Below, in pieces: positions 1-13,453 of a stretch of 64,000 nucleotides of DNA; positions within the stretch are counted from its first letter, which is position 1, and each line of letters opens with the position of its first letter. The stretch comes from Cinclus cinclus. Lineage: Eukaryota > Chordata > Aves > Passeriformes > Cinclidae. The stretch lies in the NCBI RefSeq assembly GCF_963662255.1, contig NC_085067.1, forward strand, positions 4,492,428-4,556,427, in the 5' to 3' direction. The position numbers and the translations under genes were made by a program. Under the pieces are notes generated by a model, which did no database searches, was not told where the DNA came from, and saw only the letters and a list, made by a program, of their open reading frames with translations.

Positions 1-410
1 GGTCACTTTTCAATGTGTCACCATTTGTATTTGGCTTGGCTTTTTTGACTGCTGAGAGAGGAGGCAGGTTTTTGTTTTTTTTTTTTTTTTTTTTAGAAAA
101 ACCACAGTGATTTTAGGTTACAGCACAGTTTTTATTAAGCTTGGTCGTTACCAAAGTGTGGTTACCAAGTTCACTGATTTTGCACAAGTAGTATCTTGTA
201 GTAATTCTTAATCACAGTGAGACTTGTATTTATCACTATTTTTTGTCTCTAGTGGGTTAAATCATACAAATAGCCTACAGCTGACTGATCAGTTTGAGAG
301 ATACAAAGGGTTTCCTCAGAGCAGTACTTTGAGCTACTGACCATTAATTTTTTAGCACAATAATTACTGAAGATGAAAATTGTTTCAAAAATGTTTTCTT
401 TCCTCTCCCA

Positions 411-453
<43 letters not shown>

Positions 454-3400
454 ATCAGGGCTGTTAAATTATATATCCAGTGACATTTTGCAAGTTTTAC
501 GTATTTCTGAGTTTTGTTTCAATTTGCAGGAGAAAAAAAAAATGTTAATTTAAAGACAAAATAGAGTGTATGTTTATAATTACCACTGTGTCCAGGTTTT
601 TTTTTTGGGGGAGGTTATTTTTCACCTGCTGTTCACAACAGTCACTTCTGTACATAAGATTTTTAAAAGAGTTTTAGGAATGGAATTTGCCCAGAATTGC
701 CAGTCATCTATTTAATATGTTGTGATGAGATCAGCTGTACTTTGATGTGGACTCTTGGGTGATTTGATAGAGTTTCCTCTGAAACAGTCATGTTCTGCTC
801 CTTTTTTAAAGCTACTTCCTTTCAAGACTTATAAAAAAGAGTATTTCCATTAAAAGTATTACTGTAATCAAGGGAAATTTGAGTGGTAGACGTGCCCCTT
901 ATGAAAGAACCAAGAGAAAGTCACAGTGTTCCCAGGAGTGCAGAGTGTGAATGAAATTTCTGACGTTTTTCTAGAGTTGGTTTGAGGTTAAACACAAGAG
1001 GATGAATTATCAGCTGCTCCTTTCCTGAAATCTTTTATCATTCAGATTATATATATAATAATTCCAGTCTCACAGAAAATTTAGTGGGAATCATATGGGA
1101 GTTATTACACTGAATTTGTTGCCTAATCTTATTAGGAGTATTTTAAGCCAGAAATAAAGATTGAACATTTTCAATAAAATCAATTTCAACCAATTCTAAC
1201 TTTAGCTTTTCAACTGGGACAATTTTATTTAAAATCCCCAGAGTTTGCCACAAGTAACAAATTCTGATTCCTAAACCAAGGCAAACACCAGGACTTTCTA
1301 TGGGAAGTGCAATGAAGATTTTTTTTTTTGTTTTGGTTTTTTTTTGTTGTTGTTTTTTATTTTTTTCTGTGTCCCACTGAAGCAGCTATCACTGTTATTT
1401 CTCTGTCTCACTTGGGAGCTCTTTGTTATCATTTCCTCAAGGTCATCCCCATCCACAATCTTTACAAACACGTGGGAATCACTGTTTGGAGTGGAGAGAG
1501 GTTCTGTTCCTTTCCCACCTGCTCCTGCAGCAGCCTCACCTGTGGTGACATGAGGCACATCAACAAAAAGAACTAAAAGAATGTTTCTTCAAAAACTTTG
1601 GCCGTAGGGTTGTTGTTTTAATGCCACTTCTTGTCTTGCTTAAAAACCAACTTCAGAATTTAGTGTTAAAGACCAAACTTCATGCAGCACACAATAATTT
1701 CTGAGAGGGAGCTGAATTTGCAGCCCAGTTGTGAAACCCACATTTTTTTTCCCCTTAAACTGGCAGCTGATTCTTATTATAAACCAGAAGAGACTGAAGT
1801 GTTATTAGCCTTGTTCACAGAAGAATTCGTTAATCTTCTTAACTAGCTATTATTTTGTATTTTAACATTCATCATTATTGGGTTTGCTTTGGAAGTTCAT
1901 TGCAAAATCACCAAATATTGGCTCTGGGAAAAAAGAATTTTTGTGTTTTCTTCCTTGATGTCATTTTAAACATGACTTTAATTAGCACTACAGCTCTGTT
2001 TTAACAAGCCAGCCTGGCAATTTGGGATCTGACTCTCTGAAAGTGAAAGAAAACATCCAAGAGCTCACCAAGATTATCTGCTAATAATGCCTGGCTGTTT
2101 CCTGTCATAAAACAGGATTAAATGAGTGCTTTACACAGTGACTTAATCTTGGAAAAAGAAACTAAGTCTCTCTGAGTGCTAATAGTGACATAATTTTTCT
2201 GAGAGACAGGGAAATTACAGCTCAACACATTCTTTTGGGGAAATTATAATTTGACTTTTTTTTTTTTTTTTTTTTTTTTCACTTTGTCAGTCTTGGATTC
2301 CTTTAGTGGTCAGGGTTTTTAAGAAAAGCAGCAATCCATTGCTGGTGAGCTGCATGCTCTAATAACTCACACTTCTGTGGCAGGGAGAGAAGCATTTCTT
2401 TTTAGAATTAACACATCAGCTGTGGTTGAAAATCTAGAAGCTTGGCTCTTAGTTCAGTGGCAAAAGCCAAAATTGTGTCTTTGAATTTTCTGTTACGTGG
2501 TGACATTTCTGAAATAACTGAGTGATCCACCCTTCCTGACTCAGAGGAATTTATTTATTTATTTGTTGTAACGTAGTAAGTCTCTCCAGAGTTGAAAACA
2601 ATCTGCTGGTGTTTAGTTCTTGCTCATAATCTTTCTCTGTGTCTTGTTATTTTTTTTTTTTTTTGGGGGGGCAGGTCAGTAAGATACTCTGTTTTCCACC
2701 TCTGTAATTAGAGTTTTATTCCAAAATCTTGTGTAGTGTCACGGTGGTGGCTGGCTGTGTGTGAAACATGCAGGCTACCAACTTCCAAATCCCTTCAGTT
2801 TGAGAAAAAACTGTGAAAGTGTGCTGAAAATTATCCTACATAATCAACCCACAAAAAATAAACCCCAATCTTCATGACAAAAGTTAAAGGGATCTCTTAG
2901 TCATGCAAAGACTGGGGCTATTCAAGGTGAGAAAATGCTAATACCCAACTGTCCTATTTAGTAAGTGTTATAAAAATGCTCTATTAATTATTCATAACCT
3001 GGAATAGATGGTTAACTGCTCAAGTTTTAATTAGATCTGGTTAGGAAGAAAACCATAGAAATCAGTGTTTGGGGCCGTGGGGCAGCAGCTGGAACTGTGA
3101 GTATGGCACAGAAATTTGGGCTGGTTTGTGTGCATTTGGGGAGGGAAAGGAAAACAAGGACTATATAAAGAATAAATTTCAGCTCTTTGGACCCAAGAGC
3201 TTCAAGGCCATGGTGAGTGACTCAATTTTCTCCTGGGAGCTCCTGCTTGTGGTTCTTCTCTCTACCCCCAGCATAAAAACTGCCTGAATTTATAGAGGCT
3301 TTCCAGTATTAATGTTAAATACCATTGAGAGTTCATGTCATTTAATCTACATGGGAATTGCTGCTTGATTTGAGGGGTGTGGTGCTCCAGGTCTCACCTT

Positions 3401-4550
3401 GCAGCTCAGTTTTCTCCCCATGACTGGTCAGTGAGTGAAATTTGTGTGTCTGCAGCCCCCCCAAAAAACTCCCTGTGCTCCTGCCTGCTCTGGTGTCTGC
3501 TTGTATCTTAATACACCCAGCAAATCTGTTTGAATGTGACTTTTTATTTTTTTTTTCCTCCTTGGCATAGAAACAGAATTGTCTGTATTAAAATGTATTT
3601 ATAAAAAAAAAAATATATATATATATATCTATTTTTTGTGGAAGGAAAGTAGGATTCTGGTTACTATACCACTGGGAAAACGCAAGGAGCATTTTTACTG
3701 AGTTAATTTCTAATTCTTTGTACCCTGGTAGTGATTTGTTTGCTAGGAGAACATTCACTGTGGCCCATCTTGTGGCAATGCAATGCACTGTCCTGCAGAG
3801 AATCTGGTTTTCAGAAAACTGGGAGTCTTTTGTTTCCTTTTTTGGGACAGGAGGGAACTGAGGAAATCACCAGGAATAGAAGGAACCTTGGCACGGAATC
3901 CATTCTGTGGCTTTGGCTTCAGCCTGTTTGACTTTTTGCAGATTAAGTAGAGAGAGAGAGAGTAAAGACTGAGACTTTGGGATTTAAAAAAAAAAAAAAA
4001 AAAGAAAATTAGATGCCACAATTTAGTCTTCCTGTAGGAGAAGGAGAGTCCTTAAATTAATTTATACAAGGTTTAAATAGGGACTGCACTTGCTTCAATT
4101 GATTTAATATTGGCAGCTTAGTCATCAGTGTGCATCCTAGGGAATATGCTTAACTTTTTCCATTACCTTGGAAAATGGTTCAAAAACATGTCACTTCCAT
4201 TAGCAAGTGTTTCTTCTCCTGTAACAAATTGCAAAATGTGAAAAAAAAAAAAAAGAAAAAAAAAGAAAATAAATTATTGATCCTAGAAACGAGGGTGATT
4301 GTCCATTTTATTTAAATACTTACGTGAAAAAAATTTCAAACTTTCATTCCAGGTCTCTTCCATCAATATTCAAACTTCAGTTTTTGTGTAAATATGTGTG
4401 AGCTGCTTCATTTTTTAGTGATTTCTGGAAAGACTCTAGAGTAGTTTGGGTAGTTCTGAGGGTAAAACCATCACATTAAAAGTGTTCAGGTGGGATTTAA
4501 CGTTCAGATTGGGAAAATGTCTTGGAGTGTAATTAAAATAAATTCGTATC
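1..4550. other. AT-rich flank, no gene recognised
   Basis: No exon of a known protein was recognised on either strand. The segment holds long homopolymers (T-runs at about 74-94, 413-451 and 2255-2279), A-runs near 3987 and 4241, and a short (TA)n near 3612-3628. In mammals UNC119 lies beyond the 3' end of FOXN1, but I see no UNC119 coding sequence here. Confidence 0.6.
413..451. repeat. poly-T tract (39 nt)
   Basis: Uninterrupted run of T. No LINE or SINE body is recognisable next to it, and CR1 elements do not end in poly-A, so it is best called a homopolymer microsatellite. Confidence 0.95.
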
Positions 4551-4830
4551 AATTACATTAATGGGACTTTGGAGTTGCACTGATCACAGCTGTGTATCAG
4601 GCTGTGATTTTACAAAATTTGAAAAAGTCAATCTGAAAAACAAAGTGAAAAATTTGAGAATTTGTAAAAAAATAAAAAAACCGTGAAAAATAAATGAATT
4701 TTGAAGTACACTAACAGAACCTTGGAGTTCCCTGGATCACTCTTGTGCACCAGGTTGTGCTTCTGAAGGATTTCTGGCTGCACTTTGGAGAACCAAGTTC
4801 TGAAATTGAAATTGAAAAAGTGAAAATTGC
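4545..4830. repeat. Diverged tandem duplication, about 153 bp offset
   Basis: Two related segments: one with CTTTGGAGTTGCACTGATCAC and GTGTATCAGGCTGTG (from 4566), the other with CTTGGAGTTCCCTGGATCAC and GTGCACCAGGTTGTG (from 4721). Both are followed by related sequence ending in GAAAAAGT-type motifs. Clearly related but well diverged; no transposon family recognised. Confidence 0.6.
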
Positions 4831-6235
4831 TGTCTCTGCCTTATCGACTGAAACTGAACCAGCTGCTCAGGCTGAAATGAATTTTACTGCAGTAATTCCA
4901 TCTTGATGGCTTTGATGTTTTATTCAGAAATTCCTGGGAAGACCTCTGTGTTTCTCTGGGAGCAGAACAACTGTCAGAAGAAAAGTAGGATGTTTCTGTT
5001 CGAAAATAACTTCTGTACCAAATTTTTGATTCCATGGAATTCCTGGGGACTTCTCACTCGCACAATATCCTGCAGGACATCACTGTGTGCTGGAATTTGA
5101 GTAAGGAATTTACTCATACAAGGGCTTCCCTTTTGGACTGTGACTTGGAATTCTTGCAGGGACTGGATGCTGATTCACTGAATAACTTAAAAAAAAAAAA
5201 AGAAGAGCAAAATCAGTGCTAATAACTAATAAAGCAGGTTAAAGAGCCTCTCTGATTTTGGTGCACAGGTATAACTACCTGGTCTTGCTTAGAAATCTTA
5301 TAAGATTGCAAAGAACCTTAAATTAAAAAAGATAAAAAAATTATTCCCATGAAAACTGCACAGTGTTAAATGTCTTCCAAAAATAGGCTGCATTACCAGT
5401 GCTTCCCACCCCTCTTTAGCTGGTTTGTCAGCCTCATTTATTAATAAATATGCCTAATGATTCTGGGGGTGTTCTCTGCTTCTCCTCAGATTCTCATTTC
5501 CTTTGGCTTTTCTCAGCTGCTGAGTTATTGTGGCAAATCTTATGAGCTCACCCCATGTCTCTGTTCTATTTTGTCATTGTTCAAGGGCATTCATCTATCT
5601 CTGACTTGCATTCCCTTAACGTTCTTCACTTGTGGGAAGAACACTTCTCAGTGATAAAGTGCTCCACATTTCCCAATTTTCCCCTCTAACACAATGGATC
5701 TCACTTTAAAGATAATTTTAGAGATTACTGAAATCTCTCATTGCATGCTAGGATAACCCAAACCTATTTATTCTCCCTATCTGAGTCCACAAAATAGAGC
5801 AATTCCATTACAGAGATGATTTTTTTTCCCCTTCACCAGTGCTGTGCAAGAACTTAAAATAGGAGGTGAAATCATCCTGGATAATGTATTTTAATTAAAA
5901 CTACAAAGAGAATTTAGGTAGGTAGAGCATAATTGCAGTTGGATGATACCCAGCCATTATTTTGAAAACTGACTTGGGACCTTATATAACAAAGGCCTGT
6001 TTTATTTAATAATAATTTAATTATTCTAGTGGAGGGCGTAAACCATGTTGATGAAGCTGCACATGAAAGTAATCTGCAGCAAGAAATAAAAACAGGCAGG
6101 GAATTTACAAACAACAATAGAGAAAACACATAATTAAATTTACTTCATGAAAGGGAGATAACACAGACAGGAGAGAAGAGCTCCAAACGCCTTCAGTTCT
6201 TCCCTTCCCTGTGGAATGGCAGAAATAACAATTGG
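4831..6235. other. AT-rich sequence, nothing recognised
   Basis: Short open frames only, none resembling a known protein; a short A-run near 5190. No interspersed repeat recognised. Confidence 0.5.
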
Positions 6236-6239
6236 GATT

Positions 6240-6315
6240 AAATGACATATGAAGAAGAAATTCTTCCCTGTGAGGGTGGTGAGTTCCTGGCAGAGGTTGC
6301 TCAGAGAACAACATG
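6240..6315 (+). mobile_element. CR1 LINE fragment (internal 3' region)
   Basis: GAAGAAGAAATTCTTCCCTG, then TGAGGGTGGTGAGTTCCTGG and CAGAGGTTGCTCAGAGAA match the CR1 stretch shortly before its 3' end. Both ends are lost; about 75 bp remain. Confidence 0.8.
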
Positions 6316-7694
6316 TGCCAGACCTGAAAACTAAAAACATTTAGAGTCTATTTTGGTAAAAAAAAAAAAAAAAAAAAATCCAAAAAGCAACCAAACACCA
6401 AACCCAAAACTCCAACCCAAACTTTGTTTTTTTTTTTTTTTTATGAGTTATGTGAAGGGCACAGTTCACTGATGTTGTTCCAGTCTTACTCTTCACTGGC
6501 ATTTGACTGGGACTGGAAATCATATTTTTATTTCCCAAATGCATTCCTTACCATCCTGATCTATAATTAAGTGTCTAATTAACCCTGCTGCCTGCTTTGA
6601 TGTCTGCACAGGTTCATAAATCAGGAGAACAGAGGGTTCACTGTACCTCTTAAAATTAAAATGTGCCCAGAGACCTGAGCACGAGTTCAGAGGAACAACA
6701 CTGCCCCAGACACGCCGAGGCTCTTCAGCACTGAGATGTCAGATTTTAAAGATATTTCCCCACTGGAATTCATCAGCTGGCATTGCTCATAACCTAAATT
6801 TGAAATAACACTGCAGAAATATTCCTTGCAGCTGACAAGAACAGGGCTGTGCTTCCTGTGGCTGCGTGGATTCCTGTGGATGCTTGGAGGAAGCACAAGT
6901 GTCACCACTCAGATAACTTTTAAGAACTATTATTTTCAGCCAGTGTTTAAATTTCTGTAAGATATGTTAAAATGGGAAACATAATTTCCAGCCAAAACAA
7001 AAATTTGCACCTTTTAAAAATGCCTTTAATGCCAGCTAAGCATTGCCATTTTCTCCTAGATTAACTGGATATTTGGTAGAAAAGATTTTTTTTAGGAGGT
7101 GGGCTTTTTTTTATGTTCTGAAGTTGATCTAGAGGGAAAGGCAAGTATAATAAATGACTTAAGAGATGGTTCAGGTCTGGTGCCTCCAGCAGGTCCAAAC
7201 ATGCTGGGTTTATTCATGTACATGAAATTAAATTATTCAGCAGCTTCCTGGACGAGCAAGATCTTGAATTCTGAGTTCATCCCAATAATGTGAATTCCCT
7301 TCTCCAGTGTTTTTTTGTGACTGATGTGCCTCTGCCTGAGCTCTCAGTGGTTTTTTTTTTGTTTGTTTTTTTTTTTTTTTTTTTTTTTTTCCCTGATCCA
7401 TCCAGCCTGGGCTGCTGCTGCTGCTGGAATGAATTTCCTGGTGCCAATGGTATGAGTAAGGAATTAATTCATGTGACTTAACGAGGGCCTTTGCTGCACA
7501 GCCAGGCCTAATTGGTTTTGTCAGGAATAAATCTTTAATGGTTTCTCTTGCCTCTCCTTTGTCCAGGTCACAGCTGGATCCATCCAGAGCAGGATTCTCC
7601 CATTCATCCAAACAGCAAAATGGCTCTGGGGTGAACTTCTGGTGGCCTTAAAGTGTGCAAGAAGGGCTGGGGTGGGGATTTTGGGAAGTCAACA
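6316..7694. other. AT-rich sequence with homopolymers
   Basis: A-run at 6358-6378, T-run near 6425-6442 and a long T-run near 7350-7390. No gene or interspersed repeat recognised. Confidence 0.5.
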
Positions 7695-7892
7695 CAAGGG
7701 GAAAACTTCAAACTGAGAGAGGAGGGGTTTAAATGGGATATGAGGGAGACATTTTTGGCTGTGAGGGTGGTGAAGCACATGGAAGTCGTGGCTCAATGTC
7801 AGTCTTGGAGCAGCCTGGTCCAGTGGAAGGTGTTGGAACAAAATAGTCATGAAGGTCCCCTCCCACCCAAACCATTCTGTGATTTTGTGGTT
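7695..7892 (+). mobile_element. CR1 LINE 3'-end fragment
   Basis: About 200 bp beginning GGGGAAAACTTCAAACTGAG, through GGCTGTGAGGGTGGTGAAGC and CAGCCTGGTCCAGTGGAAGG, to GGTCCCCTCCCACCCAAACC and ATTCTGTGATT. Order and orientation match the sense CR1 3' end. Confidence 0.92.
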
Positions 7893-10800
7893 AAAAAAAA
7901 AAAAAAGACCTAGAAATCATCAATTTCATATTTCAGTCAGCATTTATTATGATTATACCCAATACCTGGTATTTGTCATCAATGTGCTGCTTGAATAAGA
8001 GCCCCCAGGTGAAATAAGTGCCATGTGCATTAATGATCTTCCCACTGCTGTAATTTTCAGTAATTTCAGTGTTTTCCATGCAAACAAATATTCTTTGTGT
8101 GCGTTTATTTCTTTGAACTGAAAACACAGCCCTTTTCTGCTTCTACACAGACTGCATTTAAATTGTGTTTTATGGTTACTCCATCATAATTTTAGTAGTT
8201 CTTAATTCAATTTTTTGCTGTGACCACAGATGGAAAATGCTTCTTTAAAGCTTCCATTTATATCATTGCAGGGGAGGAATGCACAGTGAACCAGAGAGTT
8301 CATTTTCCACTACTGAGTGTTTTGGCTTTGTTTGTGTAAGACAGGAAATGGATTAGGAGGTCATGTAAAAGTGTTTGCTGGTTTTGATATTTAATAGTCT
8401 AAACACAAACATTTACACACAGATCTGGAAGCCTGAAGTACAAAAATGAAGCAGCAGCCCTGGTAAACTAAATTCTGGAATCCAAATATTTATTCCAGTA
8501 GTTTGAATTTGTTTGAAAGTGCCAAAAAGTCAGTTGCACTTCTCAAGATTTGTGTGCAAGAAAGCTGATGTGATATTCAGTGTTTTATCTGTTCCATAAT
8601 TCCAGTTAATCACTGCTGGGTTTAAGTAGCTCAGTGCTGTGCCAGGGGTTTGAAAGATTGTGCTGAGAGAATTCTTTGATCCTATCTCAGTTCCTACCTC
8701 AACAAAAACAAGTGAATGTTCAGAAGGTGATGTTTTTATACCAAGAACAGGCAAATATGGGTGGCAGAAGTCTTGTAATAATTTGGTCCCACGAGAAAAG
8801 AGCTTCAAAACATAGTTCCAATATAAATGGTTATTTGAATGTTTTGAAGTTTAAATGAAACCTCCAATAAAAAAAGGTTAACCTAATAAATCCTAAACTT
8901 TAGAGTGCAAATCTTTCCTAATCATATGGTGGAGAGGGCAACAGTGAGCACTTTCTTCTGTTTTATAATAAGATATTTTTATTGTAATTGCACTTAAGGT
9001 TATTTTTTTCTCCAGACAGGTTTGCATAATCTCTTTGGAAGAGGCTGATTAAGCAGACAGCCCTAGCCTTGGACTGGGAAAACTTCATTCTTTCCTTTCT
9101 TTCTCGCCCTGTTTTCAGAGTGCTTCTTAAAATGGAATTTAATGCAAATATATCTGAAATAGATTTGCAATGTGTGCAAAATACTGATTGTATACAGTAG
9201 GTACAAAATAAGGTGTCACCAGCTCCGAGGAAATGTTGATGTGCTATCAGTCAAGTTATTTCAAAAGTCAAAAATAAGGATTGCAAAAGCTGAGGGTTAC
9301 TCTTGTGTATAAACTTAAATAAAAGTAGTTAAATAAACATAATTTCAAACTTCTTAAAGGTAACTGTTCTGGAATTGCAATTTAAAGTATAACTCTTTCC
9401 TCATGAAGCCATATTTCAATGAGCTGGTTTTGTGTCTACCAGAGTCACTAATGCTAAACTGAATCAAGACAATAAAATTTCAGGTGTAGGAGCCTGAAGT
9501 GGAGCAGGAAAGGAAACCCAAACCCAGACAATTTATATTAGCTAATAACTTGCAGTATTGTTTGTTTATCTTTGTTAATAAAAGTTATTACAGGACTTTT
9601 CTTATAACTTATGTGAAATGTCCAGCCATTAATTTAATCCCATTAAATATGGAATGCATAGGGGAAAAAATACTTTTAGGTGCTTTGAGAAAATCACTTT
9701 ATAAAGGGAGAACAAAACTCTAGTGTGGATACAAGAAACTCCAGAAAACACCAGAAAAAAACATGTTGAAGTGTTTTTTCCCCTTTTGTTCTTTATGTCT
9801 GATCATTCTTCAAAGACTCATTACCAAGAAAAAATATAGAATGAAGTCTGACAATTTGATTTCTTCTCTATTTCTTCCTCCCCCTCCAGTTTGTGATCAT
9901 GTGTGTGGTCACAAGCATGGAATATATTGGTGCCCTCTGAGGGAATGGCTGAGCCTGAGGCCACAGAATTAACAAATTTTGGATGGGTTGCTGTGCCCAT
10001 AAATGATAAATCTTCGACTCAGAAAAAGCAGTTTTGCTTTTCTTGCTTTCAAACCTGTGAATTTGGAGCTTCACAGGTATTTAATCCTGCTTTATAATGT
10101 TGTCCAGACTCCTACTGTCAGTTTTGATGGGTTTTTTTACATGCCATGGGTTTGCTTTAATCATCAATATTTTATTACAATTCTATCGTGGTTTTAGAGG
10201 GATGAGCTATCCCCCTGCACTTCCCCTGTTGTGTTCTCATGCTTTTTTTTTTTTTGTTGTTGTTGTTGTTGTCTCCCTCTACCAAATATAAAATATTGGG
10301 AATGCTGCTCATTCAGTCAGGAATATCCTGCAAAAGCCTGTGGTGTTCTGGCCATGGTGTGGTTCACTGTGTGAGACTCAGGAGGGGAATTTGTAAGGAG
10401 TTTAAAAAGGATTTAACAAGAATTTGGTGCAAAGAGTGATTGAAAGTCATGGACAACTGAGCATCTCACTCCCTTGGGGTGCTGAAAATGCTTCAGAAAA
10501 TCCATTGGTGCCAACTCTTTGGTGTTTGCAGACAAAAGCTTCAAATGGAGAGAGTCTTATCTGGAAATTCCCTGAGGATGGAGGCGTGCAGAGCTCCCAC
10601 TGGGACTGAAGTGGCTGAAATGAATTTGAGGAGTTTGGAGGGTCTGGACACCTGGTCCTGCCCAGTACTGGGAGTCCTGGTCCAAGACTGGCACGTCCTC
10701 TTGAAGTCAGAGCTCAACAAACCCCCACGAGCTAGAAATGGGTCTAATATTCATAGAGAACATTATTTACCAATTATTAATTTTGGCTGAAGAGTGATGG

Positions 10801-11222
10801 TGACATATTTGAAAGCATCAGAGTGACTGTGTGTGCAGGAGCCACAGGGGTACAAAACCAGTGCCTGAGCACAGGGCAGGGGCTCCTTGGATTTTGCTTT
10901 TCCTCAGGGCCTGTCTGCATTAAAATGTGCGTTTATTTGACTAAAATGTGTATTTTTTATTAAAAAAAGCACTTAGGGTAATATTATCCTTCTAATAATA
11001 TCTACTGTCAATACTGTGTGTTTACTTGTAATTTGGTGACTCTTACATGGCATTGAATATATATGTGTATTTATACTGTGTTTTTAATGTATATATAGTG
11101 TTCTATATATGCACACACACTGTTTATAAATAGTATTTTATATGTGCACATAATGTTCTATGTACATATAATTTTCTGTTCATTTACAGTGTTTTATATA
11201 CACACACTGTGCTTTATATATA
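7893..11222. other. AT-rich sequence, no gene recognised
   Basis: No coding exon recognised. Contains a T-run followed by a (TTG)n run near 10240-10272 and CA/TA-rich dinucleotide stretches from about 11050. The largest open frame, near 10479-10790, has no recognisable domain. Confidence 0.5.
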
Positions 11223-11660
11223 TTGTATATATATATATATATTACACACACATATATACACACACTGTTTGAATGATATTTATATTTATATTTATATTTA
11301 TATTTATATTTATATTTATATTTATATTTATATTTATAGTTATAGTTATAGTTATATTTAGTTATATTTATATTTATACTTATATTTATATTTATATTAT
11401 ATTTATATTTATATTTATATTTATATTTATATTTATATTTATATTCATATTCATATTTATATTTATATTTATTGATATTTATATTAATATTTATATTTTT
11501 ATATTTATATATTTATATTTATATTTATATTTATTGATATTTATATTAATATTTATATTTTTATATTTTTATATTTATATATTTATATTTATATTTTCAT
11601 TATGTTTATAGGTATATTTATATTTAAATTATGTTTATATTTATGTTTATATACTGTTTA
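11223..11660. repeat. (TTTATA)n hexanucleotide array
   Basis: About 370 bp of TATATT/TTTATA units from 11273, preceded by TA and CA dinucleotide runs. A longer subrepeat containing TTGATATTTATATTAATATT occurs twice, near 11471 and 11533. The 112-codon open frame through it is compositional. Confidence 0.95.
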
Positions 11661-12253
11661 GCAGCTTTATACTCACTACATGCTTTAGACTTACCATGAT
11701 ATTCACATTGCTAATAATCTGTCACACTTAACTTTTTCTCTGTTTCTTTATCCAAATGTTAACATAGCCAAAAACTGATTCTCCCAGCTCTAATATGTTT
11801 GCATAACTCTCATCCTGCTGGTTATTTCTTTTTTCCTGGAGCACCTTGGCCAACCTGGCTTCATTTCTTCTGCTCCTTATTCTCTTTGCAGGAAGAGGAG
11901 CTGGAGTCAAGTGAGGATTTCTTGGTGGTTGCGTGAGGGATTACAAAGATGCATCACATGTATTCCTCCTAAATCTCCTTAATCCGTCTGCCCCTAATCT
12001 CATTTTAAGTCAGGACTAGCAGGAAAAGGTGAGGGTCTAGCTTTGGACCTGGGTTTGGGCAGAGCTCCCACCTTGCTGTGAGACAATTAAACCCGGCCAG
12101 TTAAAAGCGTGTCTTTATTTTAACAACTCCATCTCCTTTGTTCCGTCCTTGAGAATCCCTCCTTGCTCTTTCGTGGGTCTAAATCACCCAATGTGACCCA
12201 AGTTTTAACCTCCTTGGTTTAATCTGAGTTTACACCATCTGTGAATAGAGGTC

Positions 12254-12356
12254 AGAGAATCCCAGAATGGGTTGGGTCGGAAAGGACCTTAAATCTCATC
12301 CAGTGCCACCCCTGCCCAGTCCAGGGCCACCTTCCACTTCTCTGGGCAACCTGATC
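12254..12356 (-). mobile_element. CR1 LINE 3'-end fragment
   Basis: AGAATCCCAGAATGGGTTGG, then GGAAAGGACCTTAAATCTCA and a CCAGGGCCACCTTCCACTTC block, the reverse complement of the CR1 3' end. Confidence 0.9.
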
Positions 12357-12771
12357 TTATTTTCTGCTTCTATACTATTTTCCATCGTGCTGTTAAGTTC
12401 CTTCTCCAGCTTATATTGCAACACTTAAACTAAAACGGGTTTGTTCTATTTTATTCTACTCTTCTACTTTTTTTTCTTCCATCTTGGTGGAAAATGAGAG
12501 GGAGAAGGGTGCTCCTGAAAAACTGTTTAGTTCACAGTAGGAATGTTCACTATCACAATAAACCCCACTGGAAGTATCAGTTGAAACACAGATGCTCTCT
12601 GAATTTGGCCAACTGCAATTTCTCACTTCTTTTCATTACCATTAAAAAAAAATCTTCATTTAATGGCTTGATAATTCACATTAACGTTTAGTTTATGTGG
12701 CAGAAGATAAGAGGCATGAATGGGAATAATTTCCAGCCAAGTAAAAATTCTACAAAATAGTTTTGTTCTTT

Positions 12772-12777
12772 TTTATT
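12772..12777 (-). promoter_or_regulatory. FOXN1: Possible FOXN1 poly(A) signal (AATAAA)
   Basis: TTTATT on the plus strand reads AATAAA on the gene strand, about 680 nt after the stop codon. It would give a short 3' UTR over 12.75-13.45 kb that includes a T-rich stretch and a C-run. Such hexamers are frequent by chance in this AT-rich DNA and ATTAAA variants lie closer (near 13225 and 13258), so this is only a candidate. Confidence 0.25.
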
Positions 12778-13335
12778 AAAAAAGCAGAGTTTAAAATTTC
12801 TTTTTAAATACAGTAAAACTTAGATATTTTCCACTGAAGAATATTTGTTGCTTTGGTTTAGTCTGTCAGCAGCTTGTCCTCTATCTTCTAATACTTGCAG
12901 AATTTTCAGTTCACGTTTACCAAAACCCAGGATTTCTTTCAAAGGGACTATAAATGTTTAAATAGGTAGATTTTATATTTTCAGTGGGCTGTGGTGGATG
13001 TTGTTGCAATCAGTGGCTCCAAGAAATAAGTTGTGTGCTGTGAGTTCTGTGTTCATTTGCAAGCAGATCTCATTAAAGAAGAAAAAAAAAAAAAGAGTAA
13101 GAAAATGAAAAAAAAAGGTGAAGAATTTGTTTTCCTCTTATTTCTGGAAGATGAAGAAGATGAGCGGCATGATAAAACGGTGTCGACGAGTTCAGCTGTT
13201 AATCATATTCTCCTTAAATAATATTTAATGTACATTTTCTTCCCCCCCCCCCCTCTTTTTTAATTTTTAATATCTGTCTGTAGAAAATCATCATAGTAAA
13301 GCTACATATCCTGCGGGTGAGTTCTGAGAACAAGA

Positions 13336-13383
<48 letters not shown>

Positions 13384-13453
13384 TTCTTCCATCACTCAGC
13401 TCGTGGTGGTTAGGACCGGGTGTAGATTCGGGAGGTGGATTTTGGGCTGTGGT

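Noticed and set aside
1..13000. Expected neighbour UNC119 downstream of FOXN1
   Set aside because: No exon with the conserved UNC119 C-terminal motifs was found; it may lie outside the window.
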